From an uncultured Victivallales bacterium (lineage in GTDB: Bacteria > Verrucomicrobiota > Lentisphaeria > Oligosphaerales > JAFGRS01), in contig CAILUI010000180.1 in NCBI GenBank assembly GCA_903837355.1, forward strand, positions 1-64,000: a stretch of 64,000 nucleotides of DNA, read 5' to 3'. The notes beneath the pieces were generated by a model. That model made no database searches, was not told the origin of the DNA, and was given only the letters and a program-made list of their open reading frames with translations. Positions 16,727 through 25,036 of this stretch are shown here, piece after piece. A program made the translations under genes and the position numbers. Within the stretch, counting starts at the first letter, position 1, and every line of letters begins with the position of its first letter.

Positions 16727-17605
16727 ATGGAGTTCAAAGGCATCTTCACGGGCTTCGCAGACGAGGCCGGGGCCGATCTCGAGACGCAGATCCGGGCGAC
16801 ACAGGCCCTGGGTTGGTCCTGCATCGAGGCGCGCAACATTGGCGGGAGGAACATCCATGACCTCCCCGAGGCGGAGTTCGACCAGGCCTGCGGTAAGCTT
16901 GCCGACGCCGGCATCAGGATCAACTGCTTCGGCTCGGCCATCGCCAACTGGGGCAAGCAGATCACCGAGCCGTTCGACAGCTCCCTCGCCGAAGCTCGGC
17001 GGGCTATTCCCCGCATGCAGCGTCTGGGCACGACGCTGGTGCGCATCATGAGTTTTGCCGTCCTCAAAGACCGTGGTCCCGAGGAACAGATGGCCGAGGA
17101 GCGTTTCCAGCGCTTGCGCGAGTTGCAGCGTCTGTTCGGCGACGCCGGGATTACGCCGCTGCATGAGAACTGTATGAACTACGGCGGCATGGGCTACACC
17201 TACACGCGGCGGTTGCTGGAGAACGTGCCGGGGCTGAAGCTGGTGTTCGATACCGGGAACCCCGTCTTCAGCGATGATCGTGGCAAGTCCGAACCTTGTC
17301 CGAAGCAATCGTCGTACAGCTTCTACCAGCAGGTACGCGAACACGTCGCCTACATCCACATCAAGGATGGCATCTGGGATGCCGCCGCGGGCAAGGCCCG
17401 CTTCACGATGCCGGGCGCGGGTCATGGGGACGTGCCGGAAATTCTGGCAGACTTGCTGGGGCGCGGCTATGCGGGCGGTATCTCCATCGAGCCGCATCTG
17501 GCGGTCGTGTTTCACGATGCCACGGTGCAGTCCGAGACGGCGGTGCGTTTCCGTAACTACGTCGACTACGGCCAGCACCTTGAGCGGCTGATCGCCGCTC
17601 TCTGA
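16727..17605 (+). CDS. Sugar phosphate isomerase/epimerase (xylose isomerase-like TIM barrel)
   Basis: This 292-residue protein starts MEFKGIFTGFADEAGADL. It has the expected metal ligands of the AP_endonuc_2 barrel: Glu in PLHENC, Asp in LVFDTGNP, His in AYIHIKD and a final Glu in SIEPHL. The fold catalyses aldose-ketose or epimer interconversion, or dehydration of inosose-type compounds. It follows the Gfo/Idh oxidoreductase closely, a pairing typical of inositol or rare-sugar catabolism in PVC bacteria. The substrate is not determinable. No signal peptide is present, so it is cytoplasmic. Confidence 0.85.
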   Translation: MEFKGIFTGFADEAGADLETQIRATQALGWSCIEARNIGGRNIHDLPEAEFDQACGKLADAGIRINCFGSAIANWGKQITEPFDSSLAEARRAIPRMQRLGTTLVRIMSFAVLKDRGPEEQMAEERFQRLRELQRLFGDAGITPLHENCMNYGGMGYTYTRRLLENVPGLKLVFDTGNPVFSDDRGKSEPCPKQSSYSFYQQVREHVAYIHIKDGIWDAAAGKARFTMPGAGHGDVPEILADLLGRGYAGGISIEPHLAVVFHDATVQSETAVRFRNYVDYGQHLERLIAAL

Positions 17606-17626
17606 GGGGACCACGCACGGACCCGC

Positions 17627-17650
17627 GGCGGCCTGCGCAGTGAGGCCGCC
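17627..17650. terminator. Stem-loop between convergent genes
   Basis: GGCGGCC at 17627-17633 pairs with GGCCGCC at 17644-17650 (10-nt loop) in the 74-nt gap between the convergent isomerase and PD40 genes. There is no T-run; a bidirectional or Rho-assisted terminator is possible. Confidence 0.35.
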
Positions 17651-17679
17651 AGGGCGCACCGTCCCCCGTCCGCGGCCGC

Positions 17680-18990
17680 TCACCAACGGGGTGCTGTGGG
17701 CACGGCTGTGGGTTCCGCTGGGGCCTTCTTCTCGGCACGAGCGGGGGCCGGAGCCGGACCTGGGGCCGGAGCCGTCCGCTCCTCGGCTGCCGGTGCTGCT
17801 TTGGGCGGCTGTGGCGAGTCCTTTCCCAGGGTCACCAGAAACACCTGGCTCTCGATATCGAAGTTGCGCGTCTCACGATGAAGAACGAGAGCCAGCCGCG
17901 AGCTGTCAGGCCCCCAGGACAGATCGCCCACGAAAGCGCGGCGCCCATTGGACTCGGCCGCGCCGGCGTCGTTGAAGAACGTCAGTTGTCTGGGGTTGCC
18001 GCCGTCGGCGTCCATGATCCACAGTTCCGAGCGCAGGTACTTGGTCCAGGCCGTTCCGCCGGGCCCTAGGAAGGGGATGTTGAAGGTACGGCTGCTGGAC
18101 CAAAGGACCTTCTTACCGTCCGGCGAGTACACCGCGTAGCGGTCCCAGCCGCCCGGATTGCGGGCCAGGACCGTGGGCTCGCTCTCCCCCCGAACCAAAG
18201 CGCAGATGTCCATACAGTACCACGGTTGGTCATCGTTCAGATTGGCCGCAAACAGCAGCCGGTTCCCGTCCGGACTGAAGCCATAGCTCTCGTAGAACTC
18301 CTTGCGCTGCCCGGGCTGGAAGACCTGCTCGTCCGCCAGGGCCGGGGTCCCACCGTCAAGGCTGAAATCGGCCAGATGCAGGTCACGCTGCTCGTAGGCT
18401 GTGGACGCCGCCTCCTTGCCCGTGAAGCCGGTCCAGAACAGCTTCTTGCCGTCTGGGCTGAACACGGGCATGGTGACTCCGCGCGGGGTGCTGTAGCGGG
18501 TCGGCAGATCGGTGAGCTGCCAGAACTGACTACCCTCCCGGTTGCCCACCCAGACGTTACAGTGCCAGCCGCAGCCGGGTCCGGAGCGATGGTTGTCGGT
18601 GCTGCCGCGATTCTCTCCCGAGAAGACGAAGTACTGACCGCCGGGATGCCAGGCCGGGGTACAATTGTGCAGTTCGGTTGAGCCGCGGCCGCGCTCCAGG
18701 GTGAGGGCGGCGAGGCGGAACCCTTCGGCGGTGATCGAGAAGACGTTGTAGTACTGGTTGAGGCCGCGCTTGTCAAAGAGCAGGAGGCCGTTCTTGGGGG
18801 ACCAGTCCACCGACTCGACGTTGCGCACGGAAGCCCCGGTCAGCGGCACGATGCTATGGACGTAAATGCGGTTATTGCGCAGATCGGTCACCGCCTGGGG
18901 ACTGGGCTGCGCTGCCAGGCGACCCCCAGCAACAGCCAGGAACACGCCGAGCATAGCAGTCGCCTGGGGGATGTGCTTGACAGACTTCAT
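17680..18990 (-). CDS. Exported TolB/PD40-type beta-propeller protein
   Basis: The start at 18990 (MKSVKHIPQATAMLG) gives a proper signal peptide ending near AAQ; the frame upstream lacks one. The 436-residue protein contains repeated PD40/WD40-like blades: VDWSPKNGLLLFDKRG, PAWHPGGQYFVFSGEN, PVFSPDGKKLFWTGF, YGFSPDGNRLLFAAN, AVYSPDGKKVLWSSSR and LSWGPDSSRLAL. Such propellers are found in TolB and in PVC secreted proteins. It ends with a Pro/Ala-rich, disordered tail. It is not TolB itself, having no TolB N-terminal domain, and there are no tol/pal neighbours. A promoter candidate lies at 19051-19079. Confidence 0.8.
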   Translation of the reverse strand: MKSVKHIPQATAMLGVFLAVAGGRLAAQPSPQAVTDLRNNRIYVHSIVPLTGASVRNVESVDWSPKNGLLLFDKRGLNQYYNVFSITAEGFRLAALTLERGRGSTELHNCTPAWHPGGQYFVFSGENRGSTDNHRSGPGCGWHCNVWVGNREGSQFWQLTDLPTRYSTPRGVTMPVFSPDGKKLFWTGFTGKEAASTAYEQRDLHLADFSLDGGTPALADEQVFQPGQRKEFYESYGFSPDGNRLLFAANLNDDQPWYCMDICALVRGESEPTVLARNPGGWDRYAVYSPDGKKVLWSSSRTFNIPFLGPGGTAWTKYLRSELWIMDADGGNPRQLTFFNDAGAAESNGRRAFVGDLSWGPDSSRLALVLHRETRNFDIESQVFLVTLGKDSPQPPKAAPAAEERTAPAPGPAPAPARAEKKAPAEPTAVPTAPRW

Positions 18991-19050
18991 GGGTCGTGTA
19001 CCTACCGGGTTGGCAGACGCTCCGGTCACGTGCCGGTCTTCCACGTCAAC

Positions 19051-19079
19051 ACCATACTCGTTCAGAGCCGCCGCCACAA
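19051..19079 (-). promoter_or_regulatory. Candidate sigma-70 promoter for the PD40 gene
   Basis: On the minus strand TTGTGG is separated by 17 nt from TATGGT, about 60 nt upstream of the ATG at 18990. Three or four of six positions match consensus in each box. Confidence 0.4.
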
Positions 19080-19099
19080 CTGACACCCCGCCGGGGAGT

Positions 19100-19654
19100 T
19101 CAGTTGCAGGTCGGGTCGTCCGGGAAGAAGCGGAACATGGGATGTGACTCGCCGTAGTGCCGTACGGCCCTGGCCCACACTTTGTCGGCAGGCGTTGCGT
19201 AGATCAGCGCTGGACTGCTGGCGACGTGTAGCCAGGCGTCCTGGGTGAATTCCTCGGCGAGTTGTCCGCCCCCCCAGCCGGCATAGCCGAGACAAAAGCG
19301 ACAGCGTCGGGGGTCCATGGCTCCCTCCTTGAAGCCGCGGCAGAGGACGTCGAAAGCACCCCCGATCCAGACCCCCGGAAAGACCTGCAGGCACTGCGGA
19401 ATCCGCTCCCCGTACGGGTGGATCACTTGCATGGCTTCGACGCGTACCGGGCCACCCTGATAGATGCTCTCGATTTCGAAAGGCAGAGACTCTCTGACGT
19501 CGGTGGGTACGGGGACAGGACGATTCAGGACCAGACCGAAGGTACCCTCGGTGGCGCTGTGGTCGCACACCAGCACGACCGCGCGCCTGAAGTTGGGGTC
19601 CAACAGCGAGGCGCTGGCAATCAGCAGATCGCCGCGTTTGATCTCCGGATGCAT
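19100..19654 (-). CDS. AlgH/YqgE (UPF0301) family protein
   Basis: The start at 19654 (MHPEIKRGDLLIAS) matches the family N-terminus, which typically begins just before G-LL-A-P-L. The 184-residue protein has DPNFRRAVVLVCDHS, GLVLNRPVPV, IYQGGPV, FLCLGYAGWGGGQLAEE-type residues (CLGYAGWGGGQL) and DAWLH, all standard UPF0301 signatures. The family is widespread; it was linked to alginate regulation in Pseudomonas, but its molecular role is unclear. It lies 109 nt upstream of the PD40 gene in the same orientation. A regulatory or chaperone-like role is possible; none is shown by the sequence. Confidence 0.85.
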   Translation of the reverse strand: MHPEIKRGDLLIASASLLDPNFRRAVVLVCDHSATEGTFGLVLNRPVPVPTDVRESLPFEIESIYQGGPVRVEAMQVIHPYGERIPQCLQVFPGVWIGGAFDVLCRGFKEGAMDPRRCRFCLGYAGWGGGQLAEEFTQDAWLHVASSPALIYATPADKVWARAVRHYGESHPMFRFFPDDPTCN

Positions 19655-19801
19655 GACGTCCCTCAGTCCGAACCGCCCTGGCCGGGCAACGTTCCCCGCC
19701 GTTCGCTGACAACGCGGGTCGGTAACGCCGCCCGCCTGTCCATTGTACACCCAGGCCCGTCCGCGCGCAACCTCGTTTGCGCGGCGCCCGGAGCGTTCGG
19801 G

Positions 19802-20953
19802 TCAGGGTTCCGGAAGCAGGATGATGCGCTCCGCGATGGCATCATTCAGGAGCAATCCCGCCGGCGTGGGCTGGATCGTGTCGGAACTCCGCTGCAGGAG
19901 CCCTAGGGCCACCAAGGGATCCAGCACGCCGGGGCAGATCTGGTCAGGATCCATACCGGTAACCTGACGGAAGCGGGCCAGATTCCAACCGGCTGCGGTC
20001 CGTAGTCCGAAGGCCAGAATCTCGGCGGCGCGGGCCGCGGGTCGGATCTCATCGAGGTCGGGTGGGGCGCCGGCCAGCCAGCGGTCGAGGTCCGCGGGCT
20101 GGGTCCAGCGCCTGACCCCATCGAAGCTGGCCGCGGCGGGGCCGCAGCCCGCGTAGGCGTCCCCGTACCAGATACCCAGGTTGTGCCGGCACTCGTCGCC
20201 CGGGCACGCGAAGTTACTGACTTCGTAGCGCTTCAGGCCATAGGTGGCGGCCACGCTGTCGCAGGCCTGCCACATGGCCTCGAAGACGTCCTCGGCGGGG
20301 AGGGGCACTGCTGCGGCGGCCAGTCGGGTTCCCTCTTCCAGCGTCAGCGCATAGGCAGAGAGGTGCGTGATCCCGAGGTCGAGCACCTGGCGCAGGTCGG
20401 CTGTCCACTGGTCCACGGTCTGACCGGGGATGTGGTACATCAGGTCGGCGTTCAGGCGCCGGATGCCGGCCGCGCGCAGAGCCGCGACGGCGGCGGGGGC
20501 ACGCAGGGCCTCCCCCTGCCGCCCCAGTGTCTGCCGCACCTCCGTACGGAATGACTGTACGCCCATGCTGACGCGGTTAACGCCGCCGGCGGCCAGAGCC
20601 TCCACGACCGCGGCGTCCAGCGTGTCTGGGTTGGCTTCGACCGTGAACTCGGCCGCGACGTCGACGTCGAAAGACTGCCGTATCAGCCCCAGCAGGCGGG
20701 CCAGGTCAACCGCGCCCAGCAGCGTCGGCGTCCCGCCGCCGATGAAGACGCTGTCCAGCCGCCCGGCCGCCGGCGCCAGGCGCGCACACTCCGCCGCGAG
20801 GGCCTGCAGGTATAAGGCCACCCGGTCCGGCCCCCGCAGGACTTCGGAGTAGAAGGCGCAATAGGCGCATTTCGCCCTGCAGAAGGGGACGTGGACATAG
20901 AGGCGTGTCGCGCGCCGAACGATCACCACGGTGCTCCACAGGCGGGCTGCCAT
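19802..20953 (-). CDS. hemW: HemW-type radical SAM protein
   Basis: This 383-residue protein starts at ATG 20953 (GTG at 20959 is possible, and a later start closer to LYVHVPFC would also fit the family). The radical SAM cluster CRAKCAYC is at about 25-32, followed by FIGGGTPTLL, VEANPDTL, VNRVSMGVQSF and NADLMYHIPGQ. Further on come YEVSNFA, HNLGIWYGDAYAGCGPAA and a HemN_C winged-helix end. HemW binds heme and inserts it into proteins; it is often misannotated as coproporphyrinogen oxidase. The second cysteine that distinguishes HemN (CxxxCxxCxC) is absent, which supports HemW. Confidence 0.88.
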   Translation of the reverse strand: MAARLWSTVVIVRRATRLYVHVPFCRAKCAYCAFYSEVLRGPDRVALYLQALAAECARLAPAAGRLDSVFIGGGTPTLLGAVDLARLLGLIRQSFDVDVAAEFTVEANPDTLDAAVVEALAAGGVNRVSMGVQSFRTEVRQTLGRQGEALRAPAAVAALRAAGIRRLNADLMYHIPGQTVDQWTADLRQVLDLGITHLSAYALTLEEGTRLAAAAVPLPAEDVFEAMWQACDSVAATYGLKRYEVSNFACPGDECRHNLGIWYGDAYAGCGPAAASFDGVRRWTQPADLDRWLAGAPPDLDEIRPAARAAEILAFGLRTAAGWNLARFRQVTGMDPDQICPGVLDPLVALGLLQRSSDTIQPTPAGLLLNDAIAERIILLPEP

Positions 20954-21006
20954 CCTCACTGTAGTGCCGGCGAGCGCGGCCGGCGACCGTTTTTCTCAAG
21001 AGCCAT

Positions 21007-21034
21007 TTGAAAACCCTCCGCCCTCGCGTAGACT
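21007..21034 (+). promoter_or_regulatory. Candidate promoter for the prepilin gene
   Basis: TTGAAA at 21007-21012 and TAGACT at 21029-21034 with 16-nt spacing lie in the most AT-rich part of the gap. This would give an untranslated leader of about 155 nt before the ATG at 21196. Confidence 0.45.
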
Positions 21035-21195
21035 TAAACGCTCTTCACCTTGTGTTTCCACACGGGAAACGACTCGGCAGGTCAGGGCGTTAACGGGCCG
21101 ACCCTGAGGGTCCGCGGGCAGCGGTCAGCGGTCCTGTTGGCTGCGTCAAGCATGGTTTGCGGGCAGCAAGCAACAACGCGAAGGAGTCCTCGAGA

Positions 21196-21834
21196 ATGAA
21201 GCGCCGGAATGGTGGGTTCACCCTGATCGAACTGCTGGTGGTGATCGCGATCATCGCGATTCTCGCGGGGATGCTGCTGCCGGCGCTGGCTCAGGCCCGT
21301 GAGAAGGCACGGCGCATCAACTGCACCAGTAACATGAAGCAGCTCGGCCTGGCCCTCAAGATGTACGGCGATGACTACAAGGAGCAGTACCCCTGCTACG
21401 ACGGCAGGAACTCCTTCGCTCTGCTGGTCAACCACAAGTTCATCACCGCCAACAAGACGATCATCTGCCCCAGCACCAACGATACCGAGTACACGGGTGC
21501 CGACTTCTTCAACGCCAACGCGCGTTTCCACGAGGGCACCCTGGCCCCGGCCCCGGCCGCGCCTGCGCTCAACAACCTCAGCTACATCTACCTGAGCGAC
21601 CGTTACGCCATGGCGCCGATCAACGCCCGGCGCCTTACCGAGTCGTCCTGCACCAGCAACTCGATGCTGGCGATGGACGAACGCTTCAACCATCGCGAGT
21701 ACGGCAACGTGCTCTTCGGCGATGGCCACGTCGCCGGCTTCGCCGGCCCGGCCTGGTACAAGACCAACGGCGCGCACGGCATCTACAACCCCACGGCCAT
21801 CCTGCGCGACTTCCTCGGCTTCGTCTATCCGTAA
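21196..21834 (+). CDS. Type II secretion/type IV-like prepilin with H-X9-DG C-terminus
   Basis: The start at 21196 has AAGGAG 9 nt upstream. The 212-residue prepilin begins [20 protein letters not shown]: a basic leader cut after Gly7, a methylated Phe and the Glu5 of mature pilins. A hydrophobic helix continues to [20 protein letters not shown]. The Cys/Met region [19 protein letters not shown] and the terminal [14 protein letters not shown] (His-X9-Asp-Gly) are the signature of the DUF1559-like pseudopilins hugely expanded in Planctomycetes, Lentisphaerae and Verrucomicrobia. It is processed by prepilin peptidase and held in the inner membrane or an export pseudopilus. It is monocistronic here. 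This is the strongest taxonomic marker in the window. Confidence 0.9.
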   Translation: MKRRNGGFTLIELLVVIAIIAILAGMLLPALAQAREKARRINCTSNMKQLGLALKMYGDDYKEQYPCYDGRNSFALLVNHKFITANKTIICPSTNDTEYTGADFFNANARFHEGTLAPAPAAPALNNLSYIYLSDRYAMAPINARRLTESSCTSNSMLAMDERFNHREYGNVLFGDGHVAGFAGPAWYKTNGAHGIYNPTAILRDFLGFVYP

Positions 21835-21972
21835 TCGCCAACGGGCGCACCCTTCGCTCCTACCGACGGCCGGCAGTCTCCTGTGGGAGGCGCCGGTCGT
21901 CGCCGTTCCGGGAGGGTGATGCCGCCGGGGGGGCGCATACTGCCCGGTGGTGAGCTTCAGGAGGTGTCAATC

Positions 21973-22944
21973 ATGACCCGACGCGAACTGGTGACCGCGG
22001 CTATCGAGCACCGTGTCACGCCCCGTGTGCCCTACAACATTCGTCCGGATGGCGACATGCAGGGCAGGCTACGCCAGCGCCTGGGCTGGGCCGAACCGCA
22101 GGCGCGGAGCCTGGGTCGTCTGGACCTGAACGATTGGCTCGACAACGATGTCGAGATGATCGCCATACCCTGGTGGAACTGGGCCGATCTGGGACCGGAC
22201 TGGAGGGGGCCCTATCCGCCGGCCAGCCGGATCAAGACCATCGGTACGGGTAGCTACATCTCCTTCTACGACGACCTCAAGAGGTTGCGGGATGAGACCG
22301 ACCGCTATGTGCTGGCGATGGTCTACGGCAGTCACTTCGAGAAGGCGTACTTCGCGCGCGGTTTCGGCAATTTCCTCATGGACATCGCCGGCGACCTGGC
22401 CTTTGCGCAGCACCTGTGCCGCGAGATCGTTGACCGCAACATGACGATGCTGGAACAGGTGGTGCACTGCCCTGAGATCGATGGCGTCCTGCTGGGCAGC
22501 GACTGGGGTAGCCAGCGCGGTGAGTTGATTGCGCCGGACGTCTGGGACGAACTCATCCGGCCGGGAGAGCAGCGCGAATACGACCTGGTGCATGCCTGGG
22601 GCAAGCATGTCTGGGTCCATTCCTGCGGCAAGATCGACCGCCTCATCCCGCGGCTGGTCGAGATGGGCGTCGATGTCCTCAACCCCGTGCAACCAGAGTG
22701 CATGGACCTGGCCGCCCTGAAGCGCGACCACGGCCACAAACTGGCCTTCTGGGGCGGTATCAACACCCAGCAACTGCTGCCCTTCGGCCCGCCGGCAGCG
22801 GTGCGCGCCGCCGCCCGCCAGACGCGCGATCTACTCGCGGCCGGTGGCGGCTACATTCTGGCTCCCGCCCAGGATGTCCAGGCCGATGTGCCCTTCGCCA
22901 ACCTTGACGCCCTGTTGGACGTCGCTCGTGAGGGCAAAGCCTGA
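21973..22944 (+). CDS. Uroporphyrinogen decarboxylase-like (URO-D superfamily) protein
   Basis: ATG 21973 follows a near-perfect AGGAGGTG. The 323-residue barrel protein begins MTRRELVTAAIEHRVTPRVP and contains LLGSDWGSQRGELIAPDVWDE, VWVHSCGKIDRLIPRLVEMG (metal-type His and Cys), NPVQPECMDLAAL and LAFWGGINTQQLLPFG, ending with GGGYILAPAQDVQADVP. These features match the large URO-D-like group of PVC bacteria, related to methylcobalamin:thiol methyltransferases. They differ from HemE, whose substrate Arg cluster is not seen. It is probably a corrinoid- or zinc-dependent methyl transfer enzyme acting on an unknown methyl donor. It is convergent with metG. Confidence 0.8.
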   Translation: MTRRELVTAAIEHRVTPRVPYNIRPDGDMQGRLRQRLGWAEPQARSLGRLDLNDWLDNDVEMIAIPWWNWADLGPDWRGPYPPASRIKTIGTGSYISFYDDLKRLRDETDRYVLAMVYGSHFEKAYFARGFGNFLMDIAGDLAFAQHLCREIVDRNMTMLEQVVHCPEIDGVLLGSDWGSQRGELIAPDVWDELIRPGEQREYDLVHAWGKHVWVHSCGKIDRLIPRLVEMGVDVLNPVQPECMDLAALKRDHGHKLAFWGGINTQQLLPFGPPAAVRAAARQTRDLLAAGGGYILAPAQDVQADVPFANLDALLDVAREGKA

Positions 22945-22953
22945 GACGGCAGG

Positions 22954-24903
22954 TCAGCCGACCGTCGCGCCGCTGGGGATGTCGCCATCGACGCTCAGCA
23001 ACTGCAGGCGACTGCCCTGCTTGGCTGCCAGCAGCATGCCTTGTGACTCGACACCGTGCAGGATGGCTGGCCGGAGATTGGCCACGACGATGACCGCGCG
23101 GCCGAGCAGCGCCGCAGGGTCGTAGAAGCGCGCGATCCCCGCCACGATCTGGCGTGTCTCTGGGCCCACTTCGAGGCTCAGTTTGAGCAGACGATCCGCG
23201 CCCGCAATACGTTCGGCGCTCAGGATTTTGGCCACTCGTAAGTGGACGCGGTTGACATCGTCGATGCCGATCCAGGCGATCCCTTCCGGGGCACCGGCAC
23301 TCGTGGGCGGCAGGCTGGTGGGCGGCGCGGCCGTGGGCGGCGCGGCCGTGGGCGGCGCCGCCGGTTTCGTCTCGATGCGCGGGAAAAGGGCTTCGAGGTC
23401 CGCGACATCAGCGCCCGCACGAAGCCCGCCCCACCGCGACAGGCCGGCCAGGGCTGGCGTGGCGGCGTCCTCAACCAGGCCCAGGGCGCGGCGCAGTTCA
23501 GTCATCTTTGCCGGCATCACCGGAAGCAGCAGACCCGAGACGATGCGCAGACATTCCGCCGCGTGGTAGAGCACCCGCGCCAGCGCCGCGGTGTCACCGG
23601 CCTTGGCCAGACTCCAGGGCTTGAGGCGGTCGAAGTAGCGGTTGCCGGCCCGCACGGCCGCCATGATCTCGGCCAGGCCGCGGTCCAGTTGCAGGGCCTG
23701 TACGCGCCCCTGCATGTGTCCGACGGCACCCAAGGTGAGTTCCACCAGTTCGTGCTCCTCCGGACCCGGTTCGGAGGGCGCCGGCATGCGACCGTCCTGG
23801 TTCCGGCGGATCATCTTGATGATGCGGCTGGCCAGATTGCCGAGGTCATTGGCCAGATCGGCGTTGTAGCGCGTCACAAAGGCGTCTTCGGTGAAACTGG
23901 CATCCTGCCCCAGGCTCATCTCCGCCAGCAGGAAGTAACGGAAGGCGTCCACGCCGTACGCCGTCACCATGTCCATGGGGTCGACCACGTTGCCCACCGA
24001 CTTGCTCATCTTGTCGCGGCCCACGAGCCACCAGCCGTGTGCGAAGACCGTCGTTGGCATCTCAACACCCAGCGCTTTGAGCATCGTGGGCCAGTAGACC
24101 GTGTGCGTGGTGAGGATGTCTTTGCCGATCAGGTGGACCGTGGCCGGCCACCAGCGCGCAAACTGGGCCGCGTCGGCGCCGTATCCCACCGCACTGATGT
24201 AGTTCACCAGGGCGTCAAACCACACGTACGTCACGTAGTCCCGGTCAAACGGCAACTCGATACCCCAGTTCAGTCGGCTCTTGGGGCGACTGATGCAGAG
24301 GTCCGTGAGCGGCTGCCGCAGGAAGCCCAGCGTCTCCTGACGCCGGTGCTCCGGCTGGATGAATGCAGGGTGGGTCTCGATGTAGTTCACCAGCCACGAC
24401 TGGTAGGCGCTCATGCGGAAGAAGTAGCTCTTCTCGGCCAGGCGCTCCACGCCCCGCTGGCAGTCCGGGCACTGTCCTGCCGCCAGGTCCTTCTCGAGGA
24501 AGAAGCGTTCACAGGGCACGCAGTACCAGCCGGCATACTCCGCGGCGTAGATCTCGCCGCGCTCGTAGAGATCCTGCAGGCTCTTCTGCACGATGGTCTT
24601 GTGGCGCACCTCGGTGGTGCGGATGAAGTCGTCGTGGGTAATCTCGAGGCGCTGCCAGAGTTGCTGGAAGCGAACCACGGTCTGATCGCACTGCTCCTGG
24701 GGCGTGATCCCGTTGAGGTGGGCCGCCCGCTGCACCTTTTGGCCGTGCTCGTCGGTGCCGGTCAGGAAATGGGTTGGCACGCCCAGCAGGCGGTGGTAGC
24801 GCGCCAGCACGTCTGCCAGGATGGTCGTGTAGGCATGGCCGATGTGTGGCTTATCGTTGACGTAATAGATCGGGGTGGTGACATAGAAGGTGGGACTGCT
24901 CAT
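22954..24903 (-). CDS. metG: Methionyl-tRNA synthetase
   Basis: The 649-residue protein starts at 24903 (MSSPTFYVTTPIYYVNDKPH). PHIGHAYTT is the class I HIGH motif and KMSKSVGN is the KMSKS loop. CVPC and CPDC in the connective peptide form one zinc knuckle, giving the shorter, Thermus/Bacillus-like type. A helical anticodon domain follows, then a Pro/Thr/Ala linker, then a C-terminal Trbp111-like tRNA-binding OB domain (RVAKILSAERIAGADRLLKL, IVVANLRPAILHGVESQGM). It charges tRNA-Met in the cytoplasm. The linker is encoded by 15-bp tandem repeats (23318-23362). Confidence 0.95.
   Translation of the reverse strand: MSSPTFYVTTPIYYVNDKPHIGHAYTTILADVLARYHRLLGVPTHFLTGTDEHGQKVQRAAHLNGITPQEQCDQTVVRFQQLWQRLEITHDDFIRTTEVRHKTIVQKSLQDLYERGEIYAAEYAGWYCVPCERFFLEKDLAAGQCPDCQRGVERLAEKSYFFRMSAYQSWLVNYIETHPAFIQPEHRRQETLGFLRQPLTDLCISRPKSRLNWGIELPFDRDYVTYVWFDALVNYISAVGYGADAAQFARWWPATVHLIGKDILTTHTVYWPTMLKALGVEMPTTVFAHGWWLVGRDKMSKSVGNVVDPMDMVTAYGVDAFRYFLLAEMSLGQDASFTEDAFVTRYNADLANDLGNLASRIIKMIRRNQDGRMPAPSEPGPEEHELVELTLGAVGHMQGRVQALQLDRGLAEIMAAVRAGNRYFDRLKPWSLAKAGDTAALARVLYHAAECLRIVSGLLLPVMPAKMTELRRALGLVEDAATPALAGLSRWGGLRAGADVADLEALFPRIETKPAAPPTAAPPTAAPPTSLPPTSAGAPEGIAWIGIDDVNRVHLRVAKILSAERIAGADRLLKLSLEVGPETRQIVAGIARFYDPAALLGRAVIVVANLRPAILHGVESQGMLLAAKQGSRLQLLSVDGDIPSGATVG
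23318..23362. repeat. 15-bp tandem repeat in the metG linker
   Basis: Three copies of GTGGGCGGCGCGGCC (the last with one change) encode PPTAA repeats in the disordered linker before the C-terminal tRNA-binding domain. Confidence 0.7.
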
Positions 24904-25036
24904 GTGACGGTGTCCTCGTGGGGTCGCTGCTGCTGCGCGGGCGGCGTGGGGGCAGGGGTCCAGCCCAAACGCCGTCGGCACGACTCCGCTGCCTCTGGGC
25001 GGCCGGCGGACGGGCGCGGGGCGGTCGCGGTCGCGG